DNA of 64,000 nucleotides from Chamaelirium japonicum (lineage: Eukaryota > Streptophyta > Magnoliopsida > Liliales > Melanthiaceae): NCBI GenBank assembly GCA_947650365.1, contig OX393549.1, positions 32,473,126 through 32,537,125 on the forward strand, written 5' to 3'. Both the position numbers and the translations under genes were made by a program. Below, piece after piece: positions 23,496-36,000 of this stretch (position 1 is the first letter of the stretch; every line of letters starts with the position of its first letter). The notes under the pieces are model-generated. The model ran no database searches. It had not been told where the DNA came from and saw nothing but the letters and a program-made list of their open reading frames with translations.

Positions 23496-23690
23496 GGGGG
23501 AGGGCACGAGCTCCTCCTCCCCCGGATCTGCAGCAACGACCGAGGAAGAAGAGGAAAGGGAGGGCACGAGCTCCTTCTCCCCCAGATCTGCAGCAACGAC
23601 CGAGGAAAAAGAGGAGCGGGAGGGCACGAGCTCCTCCTCCCCCGGATCTGCAGCAGCGGCCGAGGAAGAAGAGGAAGGGAGAGGGATCGA
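23496..23690. repeat. 60-bp minisatellite, about three units
   Basis: The unit period is exactly 60 bp, containing GGGAGGGCACGAGCTCC, CCCCCGGATCTGCAGCA and a GACCGAGGAAGAAGAGG block. A single divergent earlier unit is near 23345. All frames stay open because 60 is a multiple of 3, so the open frames here are not evidence of coding. Confidence 0.9.
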
Positions 23691-24368
23691 GCTTCGATGG
23701 CGGGGACGGTTGCGACAATCGGGGTCGTGCGATTCACCCCGTTTCAAATCTCGATCCGTAACTCCCCCTCTCCATCTTCTATCTCCATTCCCATGATTGC
23801 TTCTACCTCGATTCAGAGATGAATCAATTGTTTTCAAAACGGATTCTGTTTGAGACCTTGCTGTTTGAGAATGCCACATATTCAATTTTGATTTTTTTAA
23901 AAAAAAATCAAAACTCAACCTGGTATAGAGATGAGTCTTTGTTTTTGGAGAATGAACTCCACCAGGTTTTGATTCTCAAACAGAGTCAATTTGAATGCCA
24001 TGGATTCTTTTTTGAGACCTTGATGTTCTGATTAAATCATCTGACCTTGTTGTTCTGATTGAATCAATTTGAATGCCACAGATTCCATTTTCAGGTTTTT
24101 TTTTCTGTTTTTTTTAGAACTCCACCGTGTATATAGATGTGGCTCTGTTTTTTGATCGAGAATGAACATCTTTGTTTCATCTATAGTTCTCTTTTCATGT
24201 AAACATCTATATTTGAGAATGATTCTTTGAATGCCACATATTTTGTTTTAGACCTTGATGTACTCCATTTTTTAACCCATTTTGTAATCAAATTTGGAAT
24301 CCAATTTTGGTTCCATTCTAAAGAGAGTATTCTCTCAATTTTTGGGTTTTAAATCATGCACTTCAACT

Positions 24369-24531
24369 ACAAAGAAAGCTAAGGGAGTTCTGCAGAAGAA
24401 TAGCATTCAAGTGACTGCTTATAGCCCCTTAGGAGGTTAGGGTGGCCCAAGTGGCCAAAACCTGGTAATGGAGTCTGAGGTGCTCAAAGAGATAGCCAAG
24501 GCAAGAGGAAAGACTGTGACTCAATTGGGAT
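24369..24531 (+). pseudogene. Aldo-keto reductase fragment captured by Helitron B
   Basis: Translated pieces read RKLREFC, then after a shift NSIQVTAYSPLGG, then an in-frame stop, then MESEVLKEIAKARGKTVTQ. This is the conserved C-terminal half of plant NADPH-dependent aldo-keto reductases (family 4: chalcone, codeinone and deoxymugineate reductase relatives), in the right order. The frameshift and stop make it non-functional. It continues at 25822. Part of it (about 24458-24489) is duplicated at 25640-25670. Confidence 0.75.
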
Positions 24532-24983
24532 CTCATTTGTTTTTTGTTTTCCTTTAATTGTACTCAATGGGTACTCAATTGTACCAAGTGCAACAATGAC
24601 TTTTAATGGTGGACATGGCATCACACAATTGGACCATAACCAAGTGCAGCAAGGATTTCGAGCAAGAGGAACTTTTAATGGTGATGACCGGATAGCACAG
24701 TCACCGTTTCGAGCGAGAGGAACGAGATCACCACTTGCGATCGAAGCCGTAATCTTTGGAGATCTTCCCAATCAAGATCTCATCTCTTCATCGGCTAGCT
24801 CCCGCACCACTCGATGATCTCCCTCTAACGATCAAAACTGTAATCCCCTTTTCATTTGATCAGTAGTTTGTGATCAACTGTTCAACATAATTTAAATGGC
24901 TGTTTTTTTTAACTTCGTATGAAAGGTAGCATGCTCTTTTCGAACTTCCATTAATCTTTCATTTCTGATGGCAACTGTACTGA

Positions 24984-25113
24984 GGCAAATCAAGATGTTC
25001 GAATGACGTTTGAGAAATTAAAGATGTTGGGCTGGGAATGCAGGACTTTGAAAGAGACCTTTACCGATAATGTTGAGTACTATCGAGAAATAGGTCTGCT
25101 GAAAAATAACTGA
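24984..25113 (+). pseudogene. Cinnamoyl-CoA-reductase-like C-terminal fragment captured by Helitron B
   Basis: An open segment reads ...FEKLKMLGWECRTLKETF, then TDNVEYYREIGLL, then a stop. This is the C-terminal signature of plant CCR/dihydroflavonol-reductase-like enzymes (EKLKKLGW...LEETLVDSVESYR...GLL). The catalytic and NAD-binding parts are absent. It lies between the two aldo-keto reductase fragments, so pieces of different genes are mixed in one element. Confidence 0.65.
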
Positions 25114-25169
25114 AGCGCCATCGTCTCCATCCCCCCCTCAGCAATTCATTGCTGCCATTAAAGGGATGA

Positions 25170-25460
25170 TCAGAGTTTGCTAGCAAGGTGCACAAGTCAG
25201 ATATTTTAGATACAAGTACTAATGATTGTTCAAGGTATGTTGGATTACATGTATGATAGATGTGTAGACCTCAATGTTTTCTTAACCAGTTAATAATGGA
25301 AGTTCAGTTAATATTTTTTAAAAATATATAACTGGTTACACACTATTTTTAGTGGGATCAAATTATTATTATTTTGTTCAGGAAAAATATTACAGTTTCA
25401 CGAAAGAGCCTTAACCCGCTTCAGCAGAATCAACCTTTCACTACATCAATATCAAACACT
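25170..25460 (+). pseudogene. Unidentified two-exon gene fragment in Helitron B
   Basis: The segment 25170-25234, a GT/AG intron (25235-25381) and 25382-25460 join in frame to about 47 residues rich in Ser, Asn and Gln. A second donor GTAAG follows at 25461. The retained splice sites suggest genomic capture of a third gene. I do not recognise the protein. A stop codon directly precedes it. Confidence 0.4.
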
Positions 25461-25821
25461 GTAAGTTTTTTTTTTTAGTTTGGTGAGCGTCAGTAATAAG
25501 TTAAAGATCACATTAGCTTAACTAATTAGGAGTTAGTATAGAAAAAGACCATGAGACATACTTATTTTGTTGGTTTCTTCTGAAACAATATTTTCTGATT
25601 ACAATAGGCATAATTTTAGTTTCATTGTTCTCCTTAGCCGAAACCTGGTAATGGAGTCTGAGGTGCTCAAAGATGTTCATATCACCTCAGGTGCATGCAT
25701 GGCTCATCAATGTCATCATCAAATTTCCTACATGAATGATGTTCATATCATCTCATATGCTAAAGTTTGAGTCCCTATTGTTGTGGTAATTAATATTAAG
25801 ATCTCTCACTATGTTTCACTA

Positions 25822-25955
25822 AGGTGGGTGCTTGAGCATGGTAGCGAAGAGCTTCAACAAGGAAAGGATGGTGGAAAACCTTCAATTGGGAGTTGAGCGA
25901 TGAGGAGAAATCACAAGATTGATCAAATCCCTCGGCTTCGAGCTTTCAGATGATG
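25822..25955 (+). pseudogene. Second aldo-keto reductase fragment in Helitron B
   Basis: Reading across frames gives LRWVLEHG, VAKSFNKERMVENL, ELSDEEKSQ and IDQIPRLRAF. This is the order of the aldo-keto reductase C-terminus (the K-S-F-N-K-E-R-M cofactor loop and the final helix). At least two frameshifts break it. It follows on from the fragment ending at 24531, as if an intron and foreign DNA lay between. Confidence 0.75.
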
Positions 25956-26546
25956 AAATGTTGCAAAAGGAGACATAAATATTTCTCAATTAAATAAGTA
26001 AACAACGGTCAAATGCCGGATTGTTCAATTAGTTCTCATCATTTGGGGCAGAGTGGGTAATGATTTTTTTTTTGCAAGTAAGAGGGATTATCTTTAAATA
26101 ATAGAGAAGATGGCTTCCAATAAGGAAGGCACTACACCTGTTACTTCATATGAAAGCTAGCATGCCCTTTTCGAACTTCCAATGATATTACTTTTCACAA
26201 CTCAGATTTTCTTAACAATTGAGTACTTACAATCCCATTGCATAGTCCAACCAAAATATTATCTAATCACTGGAAGGCCCCTTGAACAGTGATATCTTAT
26301 GAATGTTGGAAAAATATTTGACCACTTAGGGACTGTTTGGTATGCAGAACAGTTGTCACATGGGACGAATGAACACTCAACCAAGATGTCACATGGAACG
26401 AATGAACACTCAACCAAAAAAAAAAAGCAAAAAAAAATGCGGGGGGTGTCTTGCCGCTGAAGGCGGCCGGCCCATTGCAGTGCTGACAAGTGTGTTACCG
26501 CCGAAGGCACCCCGCTGCAGTGCCAACAGGCACAGGCATGCACTAG

Positions 26547-26687
26547 TCTATATAACAAGGGACGATAATTTTGTGGTGACCAGGACAAAACGGAACCAAA
26601 AACTAATTAGACAAAAAGGAACGATGCTGACTAAACAAAATTCTTCCGCAGACACGATCACAGCCGTTCGCACTCTCTCTTCCCCTG

Positions 26688-26747
<60 letters not shown>

Positions 26748-26785
26748 GACTCTCTCTCTCTTCCCCTGATCTCTCTCTCTCCCCG

Positions 26786-26837
<52 letters not shown>

Positions 26838-29456
26838 CCCGATCTCTCTCTCTCTATCTCTAAAGCCGAACAAAGCCGCCCATTTCACCGACTCATACAT
26901 GCATACCTCCACGTCACCTTCTCTCTCTAAAACCCAGACTTTCTTTCCTATTTTATCTCCTCCTTTATGTCTCTTTCTCTCTCTCTTAAATCCCGACAAA
27001 ACCTTATCGTGCTCAAGATCCCCTCTTTCTCTTTGATCATTCTCTTCTCTTTATCTCTCTCTCTCTCTTCCCCAATGATCTCTCTCTCTCTCCATCTCTC
27101 TCTTCTCGAACATGATCAGGGACGCCACGTAAGGAAAGATCAGAGAGAAAGATAAAGGAGATCTTGAGCACAATCAGGTTTTATTGGGATTTAAGAGAAA
27201 AAGATAGAAAGGAGAAGATAAAAATAGGAAAGAAAGTTTGGGTCCAGCCTGGGTTTTAGAGAGAGAAGGTAACATAGAGGCATGTATGCATGGGTCGGTG
27301 AAATAGGCGGATGTGATCGGCTTTAGAGATAGAGAGAGAGAAGAGAGAGAAAATCAAGAATTAAAGAGGGGGAGTCATGTATGGCTCGAACATGATGGTG
27401 TTCCGGTTAAGGTTGGACGGCTATGATTAAATTCGAGTAAAAGATAGAGACTTAAAGGGAAGGGAAAGAAGGCGAGAAAGAGGGGACAGTTGCGAGCTTC
27501 TCGGAAATGGGGAGAGAGAGAGAGAAAGGGATCGCACAAGGGGAGTCGGGCTCGGCTTGAACAAGAGAAAGAAAGGGAGAATCGGAAGGAAAAGGGATGG
27601 ATGCGATCGGGTTCGGTGCCGAGACAGAGAAATAATTAAGGAGAAGGGATCTTGATTAGTTCCGAGAGAGAAATATTGTGAGGGCTATGGTTTCGGTTGC
27701 AACTGGACATGAGAGAAGAAAGGAGATCATGAGAGAGGAAGTCGGATGAGAGGTGTCAAGGGGAAATTTCACTGGCTCGAGTGCTCGACCTATAAGGGAA
27801 GGAAAACGTGATAACAACTGGCTCCCTGAGGAGCGTAGACCCTCCATCGCTCAAGTCAGTGATGGCTTCAAAGGGAGGAGGCTTAGAAGAGGGAAATGTC
27901 TCGGTTTTTGAATTTTTAACTTGTACTTTGGAGCCGGGGATCATACCTTTATAGACCTTTTGCAGACTGCCAGAGTTTGACACGCGACTGCTCTTTTCCG
28001 CTCCTTCTACACCTTCACGTGCCAGCCCATATGGGCCCTTGATGGCCTTTGCCTTTTAGCCTCCCAAGTGGTGACAGTCTAGTTCAGGTGGGTGTTCTGG
28101 AAGGCTCTAGTCTAGGGCGTTCTAGACCGACCTTGGCCGACGAACGTGGCTCGCAATTGTCCATGTAGTTCCACGGGGGTGGTGACATCTGTCGAATTGT
28201 TACTGCCTTACTGTAGGCGACCCCCGTGGGCAAGGGTGAACTCCTTTACTGTTACGTGATCGGACGAGCTAAATGGGCAAACTCCCGGGTGAGCTGTGGG
28301 TGTTAGCCAGGGTTGACCTCTTCCGTGTGCAAGCCGATCGCGTGCGGTCAGGGCAAGCTCCTGGGTGAGCTGTGGGCGTTTGTGGATATCCTTCTAAGCT
28401 TTCTGTGAGCAAGAGGTGATCTCTCCACGAGTGAGCTATTAGGCAGCCATTATTGTTGGGCTTTCTCATAACCTTTCCATCTCGTTGCTCTTCCAAAAGG
28501 CGGCTCCTCCGCGGGCGAGCTGACCGCGTGCGGATGAAGCAAGCTCCTAACGCACTAAGGTAGGCGAGTTGATCGCGTGCGACTAGGCGAGCTCCTGGGT
28601 GAGATTGTGGTGGACCTTACATCAAACAGTGGGCAAAAGATTGAGTCCTTCAAAGGGGGCACCCCGCGTGCGAGGTGTTTGTGAAGGCCGAGGCCGGCTT
28701 CTCTGGGAGTGTTCTTTGAACTCCAAGACCTATTTTGGTCACAATGCTGCTTACTCAAAAATTGGGGTTGGCCTTGAATCCCAAGCTCATCCGGGGGGCT
28801 TCTTCTTTGGTCACCCGAGGTCACCCAGGGTGTACCCAAAGATAAGGGCGATTTCCTGAGGACCTCTGTCGTCTCATCGTGCTCTCCCCTGCTGCTGCCA
28901 TATGGACGACGAGCCGATGACATTTTTTTTTGCACAATCAAGAGGGACAATTGTGATCAGGTCGTGCATGAATACATCGGTAGTTTTAGGAAAGAGAGTA
29001 AAGAGGGAAGAGTAAAAAAGCTCGAAAATTAAATGAGAGAATTCGTTGGAAGAGATGGAATGGTTGTGAATGTCATGCATGCTACATTAGTTTGCATGGT
29101 TATTATGGAGAGAGATAAATGGTTACATGCAAGCATGTCTTTAATGGGGATCAAATTGGAGTCTATGCAAGTGTTGGTTGGTTCATGGACGGCTATGATG
29201 ATTGATTCAGTTTAGGTGAATTTGGAAAAGAAATAGAGGGTGAGTGCAAAGGTTCTTGACATGGGTAGATGGGGTCCTCGAGGGAGTCAGGTGCGTTTGT
29301 GCTAGGCTCGGTTGTGATGCCCGGGGGGTGTCTTGCGGCCGAAGGCGGCCCGCTATCTGCAATGCTGACATGTGTGTTGTCGGCAAAGACGGTACGACTA
29401 TGTTTTGCCGCCAAAGGCGGCCTGCTGCAATGCCGACAGGCACGTGCATGCACTAG
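26547..29456 (+). mobile_element. Helitron C, third unit of the array
   Basis: It starts TCTATATAACAAGGGACG directly after the CTAG of Helitron B and ends ...GGCACGTGCATGCACTAG before T. At least three GCCGAAGGCGGCC-type hairpin modules fill 29331-29440. It contains CT microsatellites (26691-26744, 26789-26834), a large inverted repeat (26858-27328) and a stretch with repeated GAGCTCCTGGGTGAGCTG/GATCGCGTGCG motifs (28260-28620) that I cannot assign. No protein is recognised. Confidence 0.75.
26858..27328. repeat. Large inverted repeat, about 185-195-bp arms, in Helitron C
   Basis: The left arm 26858-27042 and right arm 27133-27328 are reverse complements with scattered differences. For example, GCATGTATGCATG...GGTCGGTGAAAT on the right pairs with ATTTCACCGAC...CATGCAT on the left, and GATCTTGAGCAC pairs with GTGCTCAAGATC. 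A transcript would fold into a long hairpin. Confidence 0.8.
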
Positions 29457-30279
<823 letters not shown>

Positions 30280-30393
30280 TATCCTATACACTAAAACATT
30301 AGGCCCCTCAAGTTTTTTTTTAATCTCAATGTTGCACTGGGAGATAATTTTGACTGTGGCCACGCTACAAGAGGCTGATGTGGGCCTTGTTGA

Positions 30394-31427
30394 TAGGGAT
30401 GGTAATCGGGAGGGTTTTGGATGGGCAATACTATCCCGACCCGATTGTTTACAAAAACGGCTTCCCAAACTCGACCTAAACTCGTCTCGGGTTAGCCGAG
30501 TGTAACCCAAATCCGTCACACTTATCGAAAATTCAAACTCATCCCGCCTCACTCGCTTAAACCTTGCAAGAAGAGTCGAAGTGGAGCTCTACAGTGAAGC
30601 TATACTTGTTACTATAACCACTAAAAATTAGGGGTGGCAATGGGTCGGTTCGGGTCGGGTTCGGGTCATGTCTGGTTTCGGGTTGTGTCCAAAACCCCTA
30701 GGCCCGAACCCGACCCGTTTAACTAATCGTGTCTAGATCCTAAACCCGTACCCGACCCGCTAATAAATGGGTAGAGCCGGTAAGACCTGTTTACCACCCG
30801 GGTCTAATTAGTTGACCCGATCCGACCCAATCCGACTTGACCCGACCTAACCCGAAAGACCTACTGGTATTATATATTTACAGTATCGGATTGCGGGTAG
30901 ACTCAACCCGACACGACCCGTTGAATATTAAACGGGTCTTCCCGGGTCTACCGTGTCCAGACCCTAAACCCAGACCCGACCCGTTTATTAAACGGATCTA
31001 TCATGTCGACCAGTTTATGACCCGAACCTGTTTAGCCCTGACCTAGACCCACTAACTTCGTGTCGGGCCCGAAATTGCCAGCCCTACTAAAAAATACACC
31101 ATAACCATGACAATAAGGAGCACCATAGTCATAATTCTTGCTCCCTGTGAGTTCACAGATTATGACGGTGGGTATGCAATTTGTTATGCGATATGTAATC
31201 GTGACGGATTTGGGGTGGGGTTAGTAAAACTTATGCCTCTCCCAAAAACTAAGGGTTTTTTTTCCGCCAAAATTTCCAAACCTGCCTATGCCTGTTTAAG
31301 ACCAAATACTACGGACTTTTTTTAAAAAAATATCCAAACCTACCCAAATCCCTTTAAGGTCATCCCGAATCCGTCCCAACAGGGTTGGGTCGGGTAACTC
31401 GGATAACCCGATTAATTGCCATCCCTA
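30394..31427. mobile_element. Older hAT-like element split by a younger one
   Basis: The outer ends TAGGGATGGTAATCGGG and CCCGATTAATTGCCATCCCTA are inverted repeats. Subterminal GACCCGA/TCGGGT blocks match as well. The immediate flanks do not match, so no target duplication is visible. The element at 30629-31086 lies inside. A related, partly preserved copy lies around 40005-40177 and 47865-47935. Confidence 0.6.
30629..31086. mobile_element. GGGTC-rich hAT-type MITE nested in the element at 30394-31427
   Basis: The ends are TAGGGGTGGCAATGGG and AATTGCCAGCCCTA. The flanks CTAAAAAT (30621-30628) and CTAAAAAA (31087-31094) match at 7 of 8 bases. Its body belongs to the same family as the other GGGTC-rich elements in the window, with the shared GTATCGGATTGCGGGTA segment. 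Confidence 0.82.
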
Positions 31428-31446
31428 ATGGCGGGTGGGGTCAAAG

Positions 31447-32102
31447 TGGTGGTAATGACGATGGTCACCACCAGCAGCAACTGTAGTGGCGATGGCTACA
31501 TCAGGAGAAACGATATTCAGCTTGAAGGTTTTTTCGTTTTTGCTCAGCCCGATTCACATGGCAGCGTACAGGTGGTGGCTGAATTTCACTAGCGACATTT
31601 AAATCTTTAACACCACCGGTTGTACGCTACCACGTCAATCGAACTGAGCGAAATCGGGAAAACCTTCGGGCTGAATAGCATTTATCCTGCATCAGATGAC
31701 GGTTGGGCCGTTGTGATGGTTGTGGAGACAACGGGTGGCAGTTGTTTTGGCGGCAACGACAAGAGGTGTCGATGGTGGTAATGGCGATGGTCACCACCAG
31801 CAGCAGCTGTAGTGGCGATGGCTGCATCAGGAGAAATGATATTCAGCCCGAAGGTTTTTTTCATTTTTGCTCAGCCCGATTGACATGGCAGCGTACAGGT
31901 GGTGGCTAAATTTCACTAGCGACATTTAAATCTTTAACACCATCGGTTATACGCTACCACGTCAATCGGACTAAGCGAAATTGGGAAAACCTTTGGGCTG
32001 AATAGCATTTATCCTGCATCAGATGACGGTTGTGCCGCTATGACAGTTTTGGAGACAACGGGTGGCAGTTGTTTTGGCGGCAACGACAAGAAGTGTCGAT
32101 GC
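31447..32102. repeat. Tandem duplication of a unit of about 328 bp, each with an inverted repeat
   Basis: Copies 31447 to about 31773 and about 31774-32102 are nearly identical (for example ATGGTCACCACCAGCAGCA and CGGCAACGACAAGA in both). In each copy, an arm starting CAGGAGAAA(C/T)GATATTCAGC pairs with an inverted arm ending GCTGAATAGCATTTATCCTG about 190 bp later. A TIR element was therefore probably duplicated together with its flank. Confidence 0.8.
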
Positions 32103-33200
32103 TGGTGGTGACAGCAGCTCGAGGTGGTGATGGAGAAGGCAATGGTTGAGCATCACCCTTGTTTTACACCAATTTTGTATTCTAAAAAGATGTCGTAACA
32201 TGATGAGTTTACCCTATTTTTCATTGCCCCCATGGTTTTCCTTTTTTTATATATATATTAATGGCAAGTTTTCCATCCCCCTACCCCACCTGCTACCCGC
32301 CTCATGTACGCCTGAGGAAGCTGAAGCTTTGGCGCTTAGAGAAATATTCATAACTCTTATGGTTACATATCACTTCTTCGCCATGATCTCCGATCGTCAG
32401 GTACCATCTCTCTCTTCCTCTCGAATTGTTGTGACTTAGATCGCCAAACCGATCAACATATTCGAATTACCTAGACTCGACCTGACAATTGTCAACCGCC
32501 CGATCATGCAGACACCTTGAGTTGATCGCATTTATCGAAATCATTGTTGTTTAGGTCATGCAATTCAACAACCATTGTTGTTCAATGACGCATCCCCTAC
32601 TGATACATCCTGTATATGTGGCGGCATGCAAATTGTCATGCTATGCATGGTGGTGGCCCATGTGCCAAATTTTACCAATCCCGGGATCCAATCAGGTGAG
32701 GACTATCAGTTATCATCAATCCGAGCTCAAGCTTATGCGGCTCGTTAAATCATTGCAGTAACAATCGTTGTATTCACAACTAAGTTTGGGGGTATTTCGG
32801 GAGGATAACAAATCGAACCCCCGGCCATGACCTTAACCCCTTATAGATGCTTTTGTATAAACTGATAGAGTACTAATATGGATGTTTGCAATACGTCAGT
32901 CCATGACCGTGATGATTCAATTGGAGGCGGAACGGAGGTTAACTAGAAGAAAGATCAAATTGGACAATCATAAGTATCAAATATATCTTACAAAATCTAA
33001 AGCAAGTATTTCACTTGCTTTGAGGTCATTTTTTATTAATAACATTAATCATGAGTCGAATGTTGGTTAGAATTAGACAAAACCAGCTCATTGGTTTTGG
33101 CATTATCATATTAGAATTATATGTCAAGCAGTTTTTAATATTGTTAAGTAAGATATTTATTAAGACTTGTATATGTTATACGACCACACAATATAACACA
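32103..33200. other. Unassigned intergenic stretch
   Basis: No gene, RNA or clear repeat is recognised. Confidence 0.5.
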
Positions 33201-33790
33201 CTAGTGTATGCACGTGCCTGTCGGCACTGCTGTGGGCCGCCTTTGGCGGCAACACACCTGTCGGCACTGCAGCGGGCCGCCTTTGCGACAACACACATGA
33301 ATGCCTTCGACAACAAAGCACTTTTGACGACAACACCGGCATTCATAGAGACATCCATTTCCTCGCCCATGCCGATTGGCACGAAGCAGGCACCTTCGGC
33401 GCAACCAACTCCCCCTCCCCCTACAATCGATTAATCACAGCTGTCTCTGTTCGAACGGATTCTTGGAGATCGACCCGATGCTTTGGGGTGGCCAAAATTT
33501 CAGCAGGCGGTTTTATAGCCGTTGATGCAAAAACCGATCACGGGATAAATGGTCAAGTTTAGTGCAGTTTAAATGGGACGGAATTTTAGGGGTTTAGTGC
33601 AGTTTAAATGGGCTGAGATTTGAAACTAAGGGGAGGAAGTTAGTTGATGGGAAAATAGAAATCGTGTGTTGATTTTTGAACGAATGGTTAAATCTATTCG
33701 GTTCATTTTTGAACGAATCAGCTTATTATTGCAGCTTTTTGGTTCTGTTTTGTCTAATCAGCCCAAAACAGTCGTCCCTTGTTATATAGA
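33201..33790 (-). mobile_element. Helitron E, reversed copy related to Helitron A
   Basis: On the minus strand it begins TCTATATAACAAGGGACG after an A (plus T at 33791) and ends ...GGCACGTGCATACACTAG before T. Over most of its length it matches Helitron A: the GATTAGACAAAAC, CGTTCAAAAATCAACACACGA and CTAAACCCCTAAAAT blocks are all in order. Two or more copies of the CGCCAAAGGCGGCCC hairpin module lie near the 3' end. Non-autonomous. Confidence 0.82.
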
Positions 33791-36000
33791 TGTAATAGAC
33801 ACTTTGGTACTTGGTTGATACTCTAAAGTACACGGTTGAATCCTTTCAAGTTTTCTGTACACATATTATGGGTTAAAAGACGAGTTCAATTTTATTTGAG
33901 AATTAAAAAACAATTAGCAGTTCGAGTTCACAACTTTTCTTACTTTGGTCTCTCAGAATGTTTCTTATTAAGCTATATTATTACTACATTTATCTCATAT
34001 ATATTAAATCTTGTTTCAAAGACACCCTTACACACACTCACCTCCTTAGAGCGGAGTTTACTTGTCAGTCAGTGGCTTGAACTGACCCCGTTTGGGGGCA
34101 CTACTCTTTTCACGAGTAGACTTTCTTGCAAGGTAGCACTAAAGCTAGAGTACGGACAGCAGCTGTGGAGTATGGTAGCAGTCGATTGTTATGATTTTTC
34201 TTTTTTAGTAGCGGTTGTAGACTTTATGTTGTTGACATTGGGACTGTAACTCTATTATTGAATTAAGATATATTTATATGGCTTAGTTTAGATTGTGTGC
34301 AATGATCCAGCTGTGAAACTCATTTGGGTAGGCCTCTCCTCAATGCCCTAAATCTATAATTGATTATCCAAAAATATAATAATATATAAATAGCCTAATT
34401 GATCAACCCGTAAATAGGCTCACCAGACTGGTGCACCTGAGTGTTAGGGTGGGTGAGGCCACTTGGCTCGTCGTCGAAGGCTTGAGCATCGCGTCATTCT
34501 CCGTTAAAAGAAAATTTTGTCCGCGTGTAATGGCAGCAACGTGCCACACATAATAAAAAGAAACATGTAGAAAGAAGCCTTAAGATTTCTAACTTGGTGT
34601 AGTATCTTGACCAAACCCAACCTTTCACCTCTTTCTCTCCTCATACCACAGAGATCGATATTCAAATTTTTTAGACGTGACACTATCTTACACTATCCCC
34701 TTGTTATAGGATATAAGTTCTTACTTGTAGTTTATTTTAGCCAAAACTCTTCTAGAATGAAATAAAATGTCAAAATGTTAGCTGAAACATTTCCCAAGGT
34801 CAAAATCTTAGACCACTATAAAACAAATGCCCAATTGAAGCAAGAACTTTGTTTTAGATGGCAAAATTAAAGAGATTCAAATAATTAGAATAACCCACAG
34901 AAACTTTGGAAAGAAGCAGATAGCACCCGCTCAGAAGCAATCTGCGCCACTGATTCACTCGTGCCTGTTCACGAATAGTTACACTTATTCAGCCAACAGT
35001 CACAAAAAGGTCCATAACATAAGATCCAACCCTCGGACTCTTAGTCATAGGGTTAGTTCTATCAATTTGACCCCTGAATATTGATTCAATCGCAAATTCA
35101 TTTCATACTCATTACTTGCATATATCTTATCCATTTAAATTGTAAATCAATCCTTATTCTTTGTTCAAAATCAGAACTATCTCAGATTTGATTCCCTTTT
35201 CAGATAAAGAAAGGTCCACTAAAACCTTTTAAGTCGTAGTTTTTCCAAAAACCTAAGTTTCATGCATCAATGTGACATCAAAGAATTAGCTCTTTGAGCC
35301 TTCTCTATCAACTGGTTGATTGTTTTCTCCTTAAATGTTAAATGTTTGGGCCCAATTTGGGTAGAGTTAGCTTGGGCTTTGCCGGGCAGGGTCGAACATT
35401 CAAGCCCAACGAAATTTTTAGATTGTTCACTTTACAAATGTCAATGCCATGGACTATAGGGACATTATTTCACAAATATCCTTTTAATGTATATCAAAAT
35501 CAATGTTGTTTTCTACTTTTAATGTTAGATCAAGAGAAAGGAAAAAAGATTTAGGCATCTACTGCACTATAAATGTGAGTTTAATTTGGACCGGGTTTGG
35601 GTCTGGGCATCATAAAAACGTTTCAGGCCAAGATTGGGCTTGGCCGCTATCAATGATTTCATTGTAGCAAAAAGAGTAACAACCTGCGTTAAAAAGAGTA
35701 ACATTTGCTACAGTTATTTCACTATTTTTTTTTTTCTTCCAGCAATATTTCTAAAAATTTTTTTTGCTACAATGACTTTTCTGTAGCAAGAGTAACAATT
35801 TGACTGCAAAGAGTATCCATTGCTAGAGTGCTTTGTGTGCATGCATCCAGATTCGATACACTTCCTTGTACGGTCACGTGTATGGGTAAAATGGGTACAA
35901 TGTGGTCAGTCCAGATTCTATACACTTTTCTGCATAATCATGTGTAGAGGCAAAATGGGTACAATAAAAATATTTATTGCGGAGGGACCATGACAACAAC
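33791..36000. other. Unassigned intergenic stretch
   Basis: No gene is recognised. The part 35650-35830 has TGCTACAG/CTGTAGCA motifs like those at 11288-11520. Short open frames lack recognisable domains. Confidence 0.5.

Noticed and set aside
28260..28620. A coding gene in the GAGCTCCTGGGTGAG repeats
   Set aside because: Frames are short and broken and consist of internal repeats; no domain found.
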